Assembly: GCA_943789165.1 (NCBI GenBank)
Contig: CALSTB010000005.1
Coordinates: 1 to 56,397, forward strand
Direction: 5' to 3'
Origin: an uncultured Bacteroidia bacterium
GTDB taxonomy: Bacteria > Bacteroidota > Bacteroidia > NS11-12g > UBA9320
Length of the DNA: 56,397 nt
The notes beneath the pieces are model-generated. The model was not told where the DNA came from. It saw only the letters and a list, made by a program, of their open reading frames with translations, and made no database searches. The position numbers and the translations under genes were made by a program. Shown here piece by piece: positions 43,856 to 51,663 of this stretch (its first letter is position 1; each line of letters begins with the position of its first letter).

Positions 43856-44548
43856 TTATTTAAGCGTGGATAAACCACCGTCTAAGTGAATGATTTGACC
43901 CGTCATCCATGATGATTGGTCGGATAGTAAAAAGGTTGCTAGTGAGGCGATATCTGATGGATGCCCAATTTTATTGAGCGGGTGCCTGGCGGCATTGGAT
44001 TGTATTTTTTCTTCAGAGTTTAACAGGCGTTGTGATAAATTGGTTTGGGTGATAGAAGGAGCAATGGCGTTTACACGGATTTTTGGTGCAAATTCTGCAG
44101 CCAACGCGCGAGTAAGTCCTTCAATGGCTCCCTTGGAAGCGGCCACGGTACTATGAAACATAAACCCTGTTTGTACCGCCACCGTTGAAAACAACACAAT
44201 GCTCGGATTTTCCGCTTTTTTTAAGCTCGGTAATGCATGTTGGATTGCTTCAATAGCCCCAAGTACTTGTAATTCATAATCCTGTGTAAAGTCTTCGGCC
44301 GACAAACGATGAAAAGGCTTGAGCTGAATACGACCTGGACAATATACCACTCCGTCCAACACCTCTGGCACCTCTGGTAAACTTTTGTCTTTGTCTAAGA
44401 CATCATATTGATGGTATGTCACGTTCTCAAGTTCTTCCACCTCAGAATGATTATAGGTGGTAATCACCGAATGGTTCGCTTGGGAAAGCTGTTTTACAAC
44501 AGCCTGACCGATGCCTGCAGATCCACCTATAATGAAATATTGTTTCAT
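43856..44548 (-). CDS. SDR-family oxidoreductase lacking the catalytic Tyr
   Basis: The product has 230 residues with a Rossmann fold: the nucleotide loop IIGGSAGIGQAVVK, VVYCPGRIQLKPF, and a C-terminal RVNAIAPSITQTNLSQRLL with QIIHLDGG. The YxxxK motif reads VAASK: the lysine is present but Val replaces the Tyr (FHSTVAASKGAIEGLTRALA). A related SDR subgroup shows the same loss. The activity may be altered or non-oxidoreductive. It is the first gene of the SDR - small protein - SRPBCC operon. Confidence 0.87.
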   Translation of the reverse strand: MKQYFIIGGSAGIGQAVVKQLSQANHSVITTYNHSEVEELENVTYHQYDVLDKDKSLPEVPEVLDGVVYCPGRIQLKPFHRLSAEDFTQDYELQVLGAIEAIQHALPSLKKAENPSIVLFSTVAVQTGFMFHSTVAASKGAIEGLTRALAAEFAPKIRVNAIAPSITQTNLSQRLLNSEEKIQSNAARHPLNKIGHPSDIASLATFLLSDQSSWMTGQIIHLDGGLSTLK

Positions 44549-44832
44549 GTTTATGATATATTGTTAAACAAAACAGTGGTTGAATAAAAAAGTTCATGTG
44601 ATGGTATAAGTATTTGATCAAGCATGGGTTTAACTTTTTTAAACTGGATTAAGACAATGGTTATCGATTGTATAAGCAAACAGATTGTTTATTTCTTTGT
44701 TTATCAAAAAAATCATGTGCTGAAACCAACACGGTGCTGTCTAAAATTACGGAATAATAATATTCAATATCGATAATTTGGGCTAGCTCGCTGATGGAAC
44801 ATGATTTGTATACATCAAACAAAGAAATAGAT

Positions 44833-45600
44833 ATGAAAACGAACAAATTACTTTTAGCCCTCTTTCTTACTACTTTACTTGCTTCATGTGCCGTTGTCCG
44901 ACCAGGCGAAGTTGGAGTTAAACAACAGTTAGGGAAACTAAACAAAAAGACCATTGATGGAGGCATGGTTTTTTACAATCCATTGGTGACTAAAATTGTT
45001 AAGGCATCTACCCAAACCAACAATTTAAAACTCAATCTTAACTTGCCAAGCAAAGAAGGACTGAGTGTTACCTCCGAGATTTCTATTTTGTATCGCATAG
45101 AAGCGGATAGTATCCAAAAAATTATTAAACGATACGGTGCAGATTATGAAGCCATTATTGGAAGTATTTTCCGTTCCGCATCATCTGACGTTTGTGCCAA
45201 ATATTACGCGAAAGACATGCACTCTGGTATGCGTGCGAACATTGAACAAAGCATCAAAAGCAAGATGCACGAACTACTTGCCGAAAGTGGCATTATCATA
45301 GAGTCGGTACTCATGAAGAGCATTCAATTACCTCCTGGTTTAGCAAAAGCCATTGAAGAAAAGTTAAAAGCCGAGCAAGATGCCATGCGTATGGAGTTTG
45401 TGTTAGAACAAGAAAAACTAGAGGCACAACGGAAGGTTATTGAGGCACAAGGAACCAGCGATGCACAGAAAATTGTTGCCCAAGGTTTGACTGAAGAAGT
45501 GTTAAAGTTAAAAAGTATTGAAGCCTTCGAAAACTTGAGCACTTCGCCTAATGCGAAGGTGATTATTACCAATGGGTCTTCTCCAATTATTTTGGATTAG
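44833..45600 (+). CDS. SPFH/band 7 (prohibitin-like) lipoprotein
   Basis: The ATG at 44833 gives 255 residues with a lipobox (LLASC, Cys about 19), then a band 7 domain (VRPGEVGVKQQLGKLNKKTI, SILYRIEADSIQKIIKRYGA, SDVCAKYYAKDMHS) and a charged coiled coil (EQEKLEAQRKVIEAQGTSDA). Band 7 proteins form ring scaffolds at membranes. Lipoprotein anchoring rather than a transmembrane helix is a variant seen in Bacteroidota. An upstream ATG (44794) would disrupt the signal. Confidence 0.87.
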   Translation: MKTNKLLLALFLTTLLASCAVVRPGEVGVKQQLGKLNKKTIDGGMVFYNPLVTKIVKASTQTNNLKLNLNLPSKEGLSVTSEISILYRIEADSIQKIIKRYGADYEAIIGSIFRSASSDVCAKYYAKDMHSGMRANIEQSIKSKMHELLAESGIIIESVLMKSIQLPPGLAKAIEEKLKAEQDAMRMEFVLEQEKLEAQRKVIEAQGTSDAQKIVAQGLTEEVLKLKSIEAFENLSTSPNAKVIITNGSSPIILD

Positions 45601-45697
45601 AAACCAAATCGTACACGTGGAAAAGGTGTCGTGTGCGTTTCTCGCGAATCTAGAACGACTAACAGTATGAGTTTATTAGCGCTTAAATAAGACCAAA

Positions 45698-45729
45698 AAA
45701 AGAGCCCTCAAGAAATTGAGGGCTCTTTT
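45698..45729 (+). terminator. Rho-independent terminator (bidirectional)
   Basis: The perfect 14-bp stem AAAAGAGCCCTCAA / TTGAGGGCTCTTTT with a GAAA loop lies about 100 bp past the SPFH stop. T-rich ends on both strands let it also serve the minus-strand frame ending at 45751. Confidence 0.9.
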
Positions 45730-45750
45730 AGTTTAAGTATGCTGTTGTTT

Positions 45751-46008
45751 TTATCTAGCAAACGATCCTAAGATTACATATGTCGTTGGATCGGTAGTGG
45801 TAACGGCCTGAAGAGGGTCGTGTACTACAAAAAATGCTTCATAAGTAGTGGTTAATTCTGTGTAAGACATGGTGCTTAATTGACTTTTCCAATTGCTACC
45901 TCCGTTGCCCATTATCATCATGGTGCACACTTCTGTATTTGGTGTTTCATTGTAAGGTGTTCCGTTTGGCGTTGTAGATGGGTCTGCAGCATCGTGTGCT
46001 TGAATCAT
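45751..46008 (-). CDS. Hypothetical fragment joined to a truncated toxin gene
   Basis: The product has 85 residues from the ATG at 46008; the frame is open to 46038 (ISINGETYMIQAHDAADPS). The sequence is Thr/Asn-rich (TTPNGTPYNETPNTEVCTMM, SYTELTTTYEAFFVVHD, YVILGSFAR) and no family was recognised. It overlaps the end of the ParE-like frame in another phase. It looks like the C-terminal end of a longer, unrelated gene joined here by recombination. Confidence 0.4.
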   Translation of the reverse strand: MIQAHDAADPSTTPNGTPYNETPNTEVCTMMIMGNGGSNWKSQLSTMSYTELTTTYEAFFVVHDPLQAVTTTDPTTYVILGSFAR

Positions 46009-46151
46009 GTAAGTTTCTCCGTTAATGCTAATGCACGTTTAAATTCCTCAAGGTAATTGTTTCCAAGATTTGGTTTCTTTTCATTATACCAAACGATGGT
46101 TTCCTTGATGTCAATGATAGCATCTTTATCTAGGACGACCGAATAGGTCAT
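46005..46151 (-). pseudogene. Truncated ParE/RelE-like toxin
   Basis: A 48-codon frame encodes MTYSVVLDKDAIIDIKETIV, WYNEKKPNLGNNYLEEFKRA and LALTEKLT. This fits the first half of ParE-type toxins (W-Y-x5-LGxxY/F-x-E-F), normally about 95-100 residues. The C-terminal half with catalytic or gyrase-binding elements is missing. The ATG overlaps the antitoxin stop (ATGA), the usual layout. Confidence 0.72.
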
Positions 46152-46366
46152 TTCAAGGAATTCTCAATTGACTTCAAAGCATCATCCAAAGCAACTAATC
46201 GACTAGGGTCGTTGGTTGATTTGTTCATACGTTCACTAAGTATAGCTTTGTGTGTTTCAGATAACCCTTCCTCTAATTCAGGTTCCGATTTAATAAAGTC
46301 TAAACTTTTGAGTAACTCCATAAAGAAGTGTATCTTGTTTTCCCAGATGTCTATAGTGACTTTCAT
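46148..46366 (-). CDS. Antitoxin of a ParE-type module
   Basis: The product has 72 residues (MKVTIDIWENKIHFFMELLK, SLDFIK, then LSETHKAILSERMNKSTNDP). This is the short helical antitoxin type found upstream of ParE toxins in Bacteroidota. With its toxin truncated it is effectively an orphan. Confidence 0.72.
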   Translation of the reverse strand: MKVTIDIWENKIHFFMELLKSLDFIKSEPELEEGLSETHKAILSERMNKSTNDPSRLVALDDALKSIENSLK

Positions 46367-46498
46367 TGGTTTACAATACCAAGATACGAAAAACCATACA
46401 TTGTTGAGTCTTGTACATATTTACTATGCAGTACACCTATACGAAACCGAGATCACCACATGCAAGACATTTTAAAGTAAATGCAGGTTTGTATATAA

Positions 46499-46565
46499 CC
46501 CTTCCGTTTTACTGAAGCCCCACCTCGGGAAAACCAAAGAATCCAAGGTGCTGTTTTTTAGGCGT
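46499..46565 (+). repeat. fic-flanking direct repeat, left copy
   Basis: CCCTTCCGTTTTACTGAAGC and CCCACCTCGG followed by GAATCCAAGGTG recur at 48241-48298 with about three-quarters identity. The two copies bracket fic and its operators. Confidence 0.6.
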
Positions 46566-46831
46566 TTGTAATTGGATAAGAATTGTATTGATTATTTTTG
46601 GAGATGGGTGGACTGAAGAGTTCAGCCTTTGTAGGCCATCTCGCTTTTTTTGCGAAGTAGACCGATTTAATAAACCTGGCCTTTTATAGTGGCATTAAAA
46701 CCTAAAACTGGCACAATCTGAACCGAAATAACCACCTTGCCATTAAACCCAAACCTATATCCATCACCAGTATTGGTCATTGTGCGACGCCAACCTTGAC
46801 CTATTAAAACACTATCTTATTTGAAAATTAA

Positions 46832-46898
46832 GTTAAAATATAGATTGCTTTATTTTAACTTTGATGATAATCTTAAAATATGAATAATCATATTTTAA
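46832..46898 (+). promoter_or_regulatory. Two palindromic operators upstream of fic
   Basis: Site 1 (46832-46859) is GTTAAAATAT-N9-ATTTTAAC-like and site 2 (46873-46898) is TTAAAATAT-N8-ATATTTTAA. The half-sites are the same and the second ends 10 bp before the ATG. The Fic protein itself has a C-terminal winged helix, so autoregulation is likely. Confidence 0.6.
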
Positions 46899-46908
46899 CT
46901 TCAGTCAT

Positions 46909-48033
46909 ATGAGAGAATTTAAATCAGGAACATATACCAAGCAGTATCAATACAAGAGTTTTACTCCATCCAAACTCACACGTTTTGTATGGGAGAATGA
47001 CAAGGTTATTTCCTTATTAACCAAAGCATCACAATCTTTAGGAGAATTAAACGCATATGCTCAATTAGTGCCTGACGTTAACTTATTTATAGAGATGCAT
47101 AAGATGAAGGAAGCAACAACATCAAGTCGTATTGAGGGAACTCAAACGAGTATGGACGAGGCTTTACTTTCTGAGCGAGATATTAAGCCTGAACAAAGAG
47201 ACGGCTGGCAAGAGGTACAAAATTACATTGGAGCACTCAACTACTCATTGGATCGACTTAATAAATTGCCACTTTCTACTCGTTTATTAAGAGAAGCGCA
47301 CGAACGATTGCTTTCAGGAGTTAGAGGTGAAAACAAAATGCCTGGAGAGATAAGAACAAGCCAGAACTGGATTGGAGGTGCGAATATTGCAAGTGCAGTT
47401 TTTGTGCCTCCCCACCCAAATGATTTATCAGACTCCCTCAATGATTTAGAGAAGTTTTGGCATGATGAGAATTGGGAATTACCTGCACTCATTCGTATTG
47501 CTGTCAGCCATTTCCAGTTTGAAACAATACACCCTTTCTTAGATGGAAATGGGCGAATAGGACGACTTTTGATTACACTTCAGTTAATGGAGTATAAACT
47601 ACTCGACAAACCTGTATTATACCTCTCTGATTTCTTTGAGCGTAATAGAGGAGCTTACTACGACGCTCTAATTCGAGTAACTAACTCTCATGATATAGAT
47701 CAATGGATTAGATTCTTCCTAACTGGAGTTATTGAAACCGCCCAAAAGTCAAAGTCGACGTTTATTCAAATAGGTGTTTTAAGAGAATCATATGCCAATA
47801 AACTTCTTGAACTGGGCAAACGAGCTTCAATAGCTAGCGAGCTTTTAAAACAAATGTATGCTCAGCCAATTACCTCTGCACGCAAAGTTGAGGAATTACT
47901 TGATGTCACCCCTGCAACTGCAAACAGATTGTTAAAGGAAATGGAGAAGATTGGAATACTTAAGGAATCTACGGGATATGCTCGAAATAGAATCTATGTT
48001 CTCGATGAGTATTTGAGAATTTTTAAGGAGTAA
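46909..48033 (+). CDS. Fic-domain protein (AMPylase-type) with C-terminal winged helix
   Basis: This 374-residue protein has a Fic_N region, with the inhibitory motif SSRIEGT at about 72-78 (class II, S/T-x3-E-G/N), then the Fic core with HPFLDGNGRIGR at about 208-219 intact. A DNA-binding winged helix follows (about 320-365, ARKVEELLDVTPATANRLLK). Fic enzymes transfer AMP or other phosphate-containing groups to proteins. Two palindromes in its promoter fit self-control. It is complete and lies in the accessory region, bracketed by related direct repeats. Confidence 0.93.
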   Translation: MREFKSGTYTKQYQYKSFTPSKLTRFVWENDKVISLLTKASQSLGELNAYAQLVPDVNLFIEMHKMKEATTSSRIEGTQTSMDEALLSERDIKPEQRDGWQEVQNYIGALNYSLDRLNKLPLSTRLLREAHERLLSGVRGENKMPGEIRTSQNWIGGANIASAVFVPPHPNDLSDSLNDLEKFWHDENWELPALIRIAVSHFQFETIHPFLDGNGRIGRLLITLQLMEYKLLDKPVLYLSDFFERNRGAYYDALIRVTNSHDIDQWIRFFLTGVIETAQKSKSTFIQIGVLRESYANKLLELGKRASIASELLKQMYAQPITSARKVEELLDVTPATANRLLKEMEKIGILKESTGYARNRIYVLDEYLRIFKE

Positions 48034-48240
48034 GTTGAGTCTAATCCTTTAATCTAAGAAATGTTCTTTAAACTAGGGTTCTCTTTTCTCCTACTACTAA
48101 ATCCCCTTTATTTAACTCAGGTAGCCCTTAGGACCCTTATATCGAACCTGTCTACCAACAGGCAGGCATTTTCCGAAATAGAGGTACACATAAAATTCAT
48201 TCATTAACGAACTAAAGTCTACTCCATTTTCAAAGCCACC

Positions 48241-48298
48241 CTTCAGTTTTTACTGAAGCCCCACCTCGGAAAAGGCGGAGAATGCAAAGTGGTGGTTT
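48241..48298 (+). repeat. fic-flanking direct repeat, right copy
   Basis: It contains CTTCAGTTTTTACTGAAG, a perfect 6-bp-arm hairpin (the left copy has one arm mutated), then CCCCACCTCGG and GAATGCAAAGTGGTG. It is the partner of 46499-46565. Confidence 0.6.
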
Positions 48299-48346
48299 TT
48301 ATGCACTTACAATAATCTATGTGATAATTCTGTTAAATTTGATGAT

Positions 48347-48369
48347 GTTCGACTCCCATCAGCTCCACC
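48347..48369 (+). other. Possible 3-prime end fragment of tmRNA (attachment-site scar)
   Basis: GTTCGACTC followed by CCATCAGCTCCACC reads like the T-loop, T-stem 3-prime arm and acceptor end of a tmRNA (ssrA), whose 5-prime acceptor strand GGGGCTGA would pair with TCAGCTCC. The upstream T-stem arm is not complementary, so only the 3-prime end is present, as left when an integrase uses ssrA as its target. The other end of such an island was not found in the window. Confidence 0.4.
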
Positions 48370-48475
48370 CGACAGAACCCCAAGGACCCTTAATCGTTTT
48401 CTATTGTCCATTACGTAAATTCAATCATTCAGTAGCTTGTCCTATATGCTACAATCTAATGTAAGTTAATGACCA

Positions 48476-48955
48476 TCACATCTTTCGACATCTATAAAAC
48501 ATTAACTTACTTCGGCCATTTAATTGCGAGTGACAATCTTTTAGTTTTAAAAATTTACAGACATCTCCATCCTTGATTCTAATTTCCACTTGGAAATTAT
48601 CTTTTGAATTTTGCTTTTTATCCCGACAATTGATATTACCACCGAGGATACCAATTATCGTTTTCGAAGTATCATATGTAATTGCTTGTTCTATCGTTAT
48701 GTATTTTTTTGATGCGTACTTTTTCTTTTGAATTTCAAAATATATTTCGTCGCCGTGCTTAATAGAATCAGGAATAGATGCAGCAAATACTGCATGACAG
48801 CCATTCCTATTAAACTTTAAATCTTCATATAAATTATAAGAGGATATGATATACTTCCCTTTTGGGGCAATAAATTCAACTCCAACAATGACGCCATTTG
48901 ACGCAAATGGAATTCCTATCAAAAGAACAAAAAATAGTATTATTTTCATTTTCAA
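48476..48955 (-). CDS. Hypothetical exported protein
   Basis: The product has 159 residues with a signal peptide (1-19, IILFFVLLIGIPFASNG) and a basic, cysteine-containing mature part (GNINCRDKKQNSKDN, CKFLKLKDCHSQL). Lys and Ile are frequent, in line with the A+T-rich surroundings. No family was recognised. Confidence 0.65.
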   Translation of the reverse strand: MKMKIILFFVLLIGIPFASNGVIVGVEFIAPKGKYIISSYNLYEDLKFNRNGCHAVFAASIPDSIKHGDEIYFEIQKKKYASKKYITIEQAITYDTSKTIIGILGGNINCRDKKQNSKDNFQVEIRIKDGDVCKFLKLKDCHSQLNGRSKLMFYRCRKM

Positions 48956-49056
48956 ATATTTAAGGTTATTACTTCAGCCCTTTTTCTGTGGCTATTTCTT
49001 GCAAATGTATGCTTCCCATTCCAGAGCCATTATTGACACTAGACAATTCACGCACG

Positions 49057-49087
49057 GTAGAGGGAATCAGATTGTTATCGAACTTTT
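49057..49087 (+). repeat. 31-bp direct repeat, left copy
   Basis: GTAG, one variable base, then GGGAATCAGATTG and TTATCGAACTTTT recur with one mismatch at 53877-53907, 4820 bp away in the same orientation. Confidence 0.75.
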
Positions 49088-49197
49088 TTTGACGGTACAA
49101 AGGCCCGGCTATAAAATGTCGGGTAACGTTTAGGTTGGTTAGCCATGCATATTAGCCCTATAAGGTGCTATGCACTAATTAAATTGTTATTTCAACT

Positions 49198-49533
49198 TTA
49201 GTACATTAAATGCTTTTTAGAACTTTCCTTCCACTGTGCTTTGTAGCTTGCGTCTACGAAGAAGATTTTCAAATCTGCTTTATAAGCTGCATCCACGAAA
49301 TATATTTTCTTTTTTGCCTTGTAAGCTGCATCTGTAAAAAACCATCTACCATTGTTATCTCCAGCCATATATGCTGCATCAACTTTGTAAACCAAAAGAT
49401 CAGCTTTATATGCTGCGTCCACAACATAAACTTTAACATCCGCTTTGTAATCAGCATCTACAGAATATATTAACTGGGCTTTAACGCTTGCACTAGCAAT
49501 TAAAAGGGATGTAATTAGGATTAATTTTTTCAT
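49198..49533 (-). CDS. DUF6150-like exported protein with DAxYKA repeats
   Basis: The product has 111 residues: a signal peptide (1-19, SVKAQ) followed by six copies of a short strand repeat with the core D-A-x-Y-K-A-D (VDADYKADVKVYVV, DAAYKADLLVYKV, DAAYKAKKKIYFV, DASYKAQWKES), one of them split by GDNNGRWFFT. The ending KKHLMY is family-typical. It is presumed a small solenoid or beta-rich envelope protein. Function is unknown. Confidence 0.8.
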   Translation of the reverse strand: MKKLILITSLLIASASVKAQLIYSVDADYKADVKVYVVDAAYKADLLVYKVDAAYMAGDNNGRWFFTDAAYKAKKKIYFVDAAYKADLKIFFVDASYKAQWKESSKKHLMY

Positions 49534-49751
49534 ATTGTTTCTTTTGGGTTCTGTTGCATTAACTAGGGCAATTTACTATATCTTTAGATTTGCACTTAAA
49601 AACGACTTCAATGTTCAACCGTCACAGATATCCAAAATCAATAATTCTTCAAGCTGTTTACTTTAAACTAAGATTTACAAAACAATATAGTTCAAAGACC
49701 TTAGATAAGATAAAAAAATCAATACTTTTACAATAAATTCAATAAAAAAAT

Positions 49752-49937
49752 ATGTTTAAAAAATTCACAACCGCAGATAAATTGTTATTTGTTGCTGCTT
49801 TCTTATCACTGATATTTTCTGAAGCACTCTATTTTCTAGGAGAAAAAGCAGACGCAACTTTTTTGGGACTTTGGGTGCCTTCAATATTAGCATTTGGGAT
49901 TTATCTAAAACTAATTAATAACAAAAAAAATGATTGA
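49752..49937 (+). CDS. Small two-helix membrane protein
   Basis: The product has 61 residues (FTTADKLLFVAAFLSLIFSE, then a second helix FLGLWVPSILAFGIYLKLI). A 13-bp poly-A-rich leader and codon use are gene-like. Its stop overlaps the start of the next small gene by 8 bp. No family is assigned. Confidence 0.65.
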   Translation: MFKKFTTADKLLFVAAFLSLIFSEALYFLGEKADATFLGLWVPSILAFGIYLKLINNKKND

Positions 49938-50025
49938 TTTAATACCATATTTCGGAGCATTAATAACTCTGCTTTTTGGCTTCGGTTTTGTTTTAGCAAT
50001 TAGAGAGGCAAAAAAAATAAAATAG
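49930..50025 (+). CDS. 31-residue membrane peptide coupled to the previous gene
   Basis: The ATG at 49930 lies inside the previous gene and encodes one membrane helix with a charged tail (MIDLIPYFGALITLLFGFGF, VLAIREAKKIK). The 8-bp overlap and amphipathic design look like a paired accessory subunit or leader peptide. The IS remnant begins 11 bp later, so a following partner gene may have been cut away. Confidence 0.55.
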   Translation: MIDLIPYFGALITLLFGFGFVLAIREAKKIK

Positions 50026-50035
50026 ATAATATTAT

Positions 50036-50730
50036 TTATCTAATGTCGATATATATGAAGTAACCATTTTGATCAATCATGCGTTGAGCAAGTTCTCTTG
50101 GAGATAGTTCTGAAACCTCTAATGCAAGCTCAACCACTTCATTTCGAACCTTGTCAGGTATTCTATTCCACTGGCTGTTGGTGGTACGTTTTTTAGGCGC
50201 AAGACCATCATAGCCATGCTTGCTGTACTTTCCATACCAATTGTAAAACGTTCGTTTTGGAATATCAAGCTCACCGAGTGTTCTATTGACACCAAGTTCA
50301 GAGTCTTCAACCAATTGGATGATTTCGTATTTTTCGTTTTGAGTAAAGCGGATATACTTTTTGAACTTTATTCTAGGCCACACAAGCTTTTTTTGAGCAC
50401 TCGGATCTCAAAAGTTTACTCTGCTAAAACCAGTTTAAGGTTTTGCGATTCTTCCTTGAGGTTTTTAACATCCCCGGTATTGGCTTTACGTTCTGTATCA
50501 CCATTTAAGCGCTTCTTACCTGCTTCAATAAAGTCCTTGCTCCAACGATAATGAAATGCTGGTGCTATGCCTTCTTTGCGGCAATTCTCTGAGATAGATT
50601 CTTCTCCCTTTAATCCTTCAAGGACGATTCAGATTTTTTCTTCAGAATTATACTTTCTTCTGGTTTGTCTTCTGATGTCTTTTACAACTGATTCGGCTGT
50701 TCTTTTTCTTGGCCTTCCTACTTTTCCCAT
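50036..50730 (-). mobile_element. Degraded IS3-family element (different from copies A and B)
   Basis: OrfA from ATG 50730 (MGKVGRPRKRTAESVVKDIR, then IVLEGLKGEESISENCRKEG) is broken by TGA where CGA is expected (KI-stop-IVLEG) and by TAA where CAA is expected (LAE-stop-TFEIRVLKK). OrfB follows in another frame (50383 onward, FTQNEKYEIIQLVEDSELGV, DIPKRTFYNWYGKYSKHGYD) and is cut at about 50036 with no DDE core. It is inactive. Two C-to-T changes on the coding strand produced the stops. Confidence 0.85.
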
Positions 50731-50758
50731 TTTGTTTACTTTTTAAGATTTGATAAAG

Positions 50759-50780
50759 CCTTGAAAGACGTCTTTCAAGG
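50759..50780. repeat. 22-bp perfect palindrome
   Basis: Arms CCTTGAAAGAC and GTCTTTCAAGG meet with no spacer. It lies between the OrfA remnant and the FISUMP gene. Its half CCTTGAAAG also occurs in the hairpin at 53831-53862. It could be a regulator site or the end of the old IS. Confidence 0.75.
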
Positions 50781-50845
50781 TGATAAACGGTTACTTAACT
50801 TTATCTCTTAAGTGGTAAACATTAGGCTGACGTTTTACAGTAATA

Positions 50846-51629
50846 TTACTTCAATTTTATTAATCTTAGAACCATCAGAGCATCATTTGTTGCTGCACCT
50901 AGTAAATAGAAACCCTCTGATTCAAATGTTAAATTTTCATCCGTATTATCATCAAATCTCGCTATGTACTTCACATCATTAACCCGCTCATAAAGAGTAT
51001 CCCCGTAAATATTCGTTTCGAATTTCGACAAATCACTTGTATTTGTCCAGAAGTCAGAAACACCTTCAACGATTTTACAATCGAATATATCACTAGAACC
51101 TAACAAAAAGGCATCAAAACCTATTGGTTTAGCGTTTTTTTTCTTCAGAGTGTTGGACTTTAAATGAAAAACTTGTGAATTCATATTCTATCAATCCCCA
51201 ATCATTTTTCTTTAGCTCCCCATGCTCCTTGGCCAAATTTATAAAATCATTAGCAGAGGGAATTCTCCAACCTTTCGGTGCCAAGCCAACAGAATCAATA
51301 ATTGCGTAATAATTGTAATATTTACCTAAATAGGCGTTGTCAATATTGAAATTTAAATAACAATAGGCTGGGATTTGATTCTCTGTAGCACTTTGAAGTT
51401 CCTCGCACGATTTACAATATTTTATTTCTCTCCCATCAATAAAACGAGTGATATTTATATTCCTCTTGGACCATATTTGATTTTGAATGTTAACCTCTTT
51501 AATTACTCCAGAATTTTCTGAATCTTCAATGTTATTCAATTCGAAATCTTCTTGGTATTGAGAAGAACTATTGCAGGATGAAATAATTATCAATGCAATT
51601 AAGGAAATGATTTGAATTATGTTTCGCAT
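50846..51629 (-). pseudogene. FISUMP-domain lipoprotein with frameshift
   Basis: The ATG at 51629 starts a lipoprotein signal (IIISSC lipobox). A FISUMP (Fibrobacter major paralogous) domain follows: WSKRNINITRFIDGREI, PAYCYLNFNIDNAYLGKYYN, APKGWRIPSANDFINLA. The frame breaks in an A8 tract (T8 at 51135-51142 on the plus strand). The domain then continues in another frame (PIGFDAFLLGSS, DFWTNTSD, SEGFYLLGAATNDALMVLRL). Deleting one A restores SEEKNAKPIGFDAF. The expected length is about 260 residues. Confidence 0.8.
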
Positions 51630-51663
51630 ACGGATATTTGTTTTTTGTCTAGCTTTAGTTCTT

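Larger units (their letters stand above)
46367..46908. other. 542-bp gene-free interval before fic
   Basis: It contains the first 67-bp copy of a repeat that recurs after fic (46499-46565), a stem-like stretch GGTGGACTGAAGAG near 46608 and GAGATGG...CCATCTC pairing near 46604-46643, and the two fic operators at 46832-46898. No gene was recognised. Confidence 0.55.
48034..48475. other. 442-bp gene-free interval after fic
   Basis: It holds a CCTGTCTACCAACAGGCAGG imperfect hairpin (near 48146), the second fic-flanking repeat (48241-48298) and the tmRNA-like 3-prime fragment (48347-48369). The 60-codon frame at 48282 covers the repeat and the fragment and is not credible. Confidence 0.55.

Noticed and set aside
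48282..48464. 60-codon frame near the tmRNA-like fragment
   Set aside because: It runs through the repeat and fragment and shows no family or start signal.
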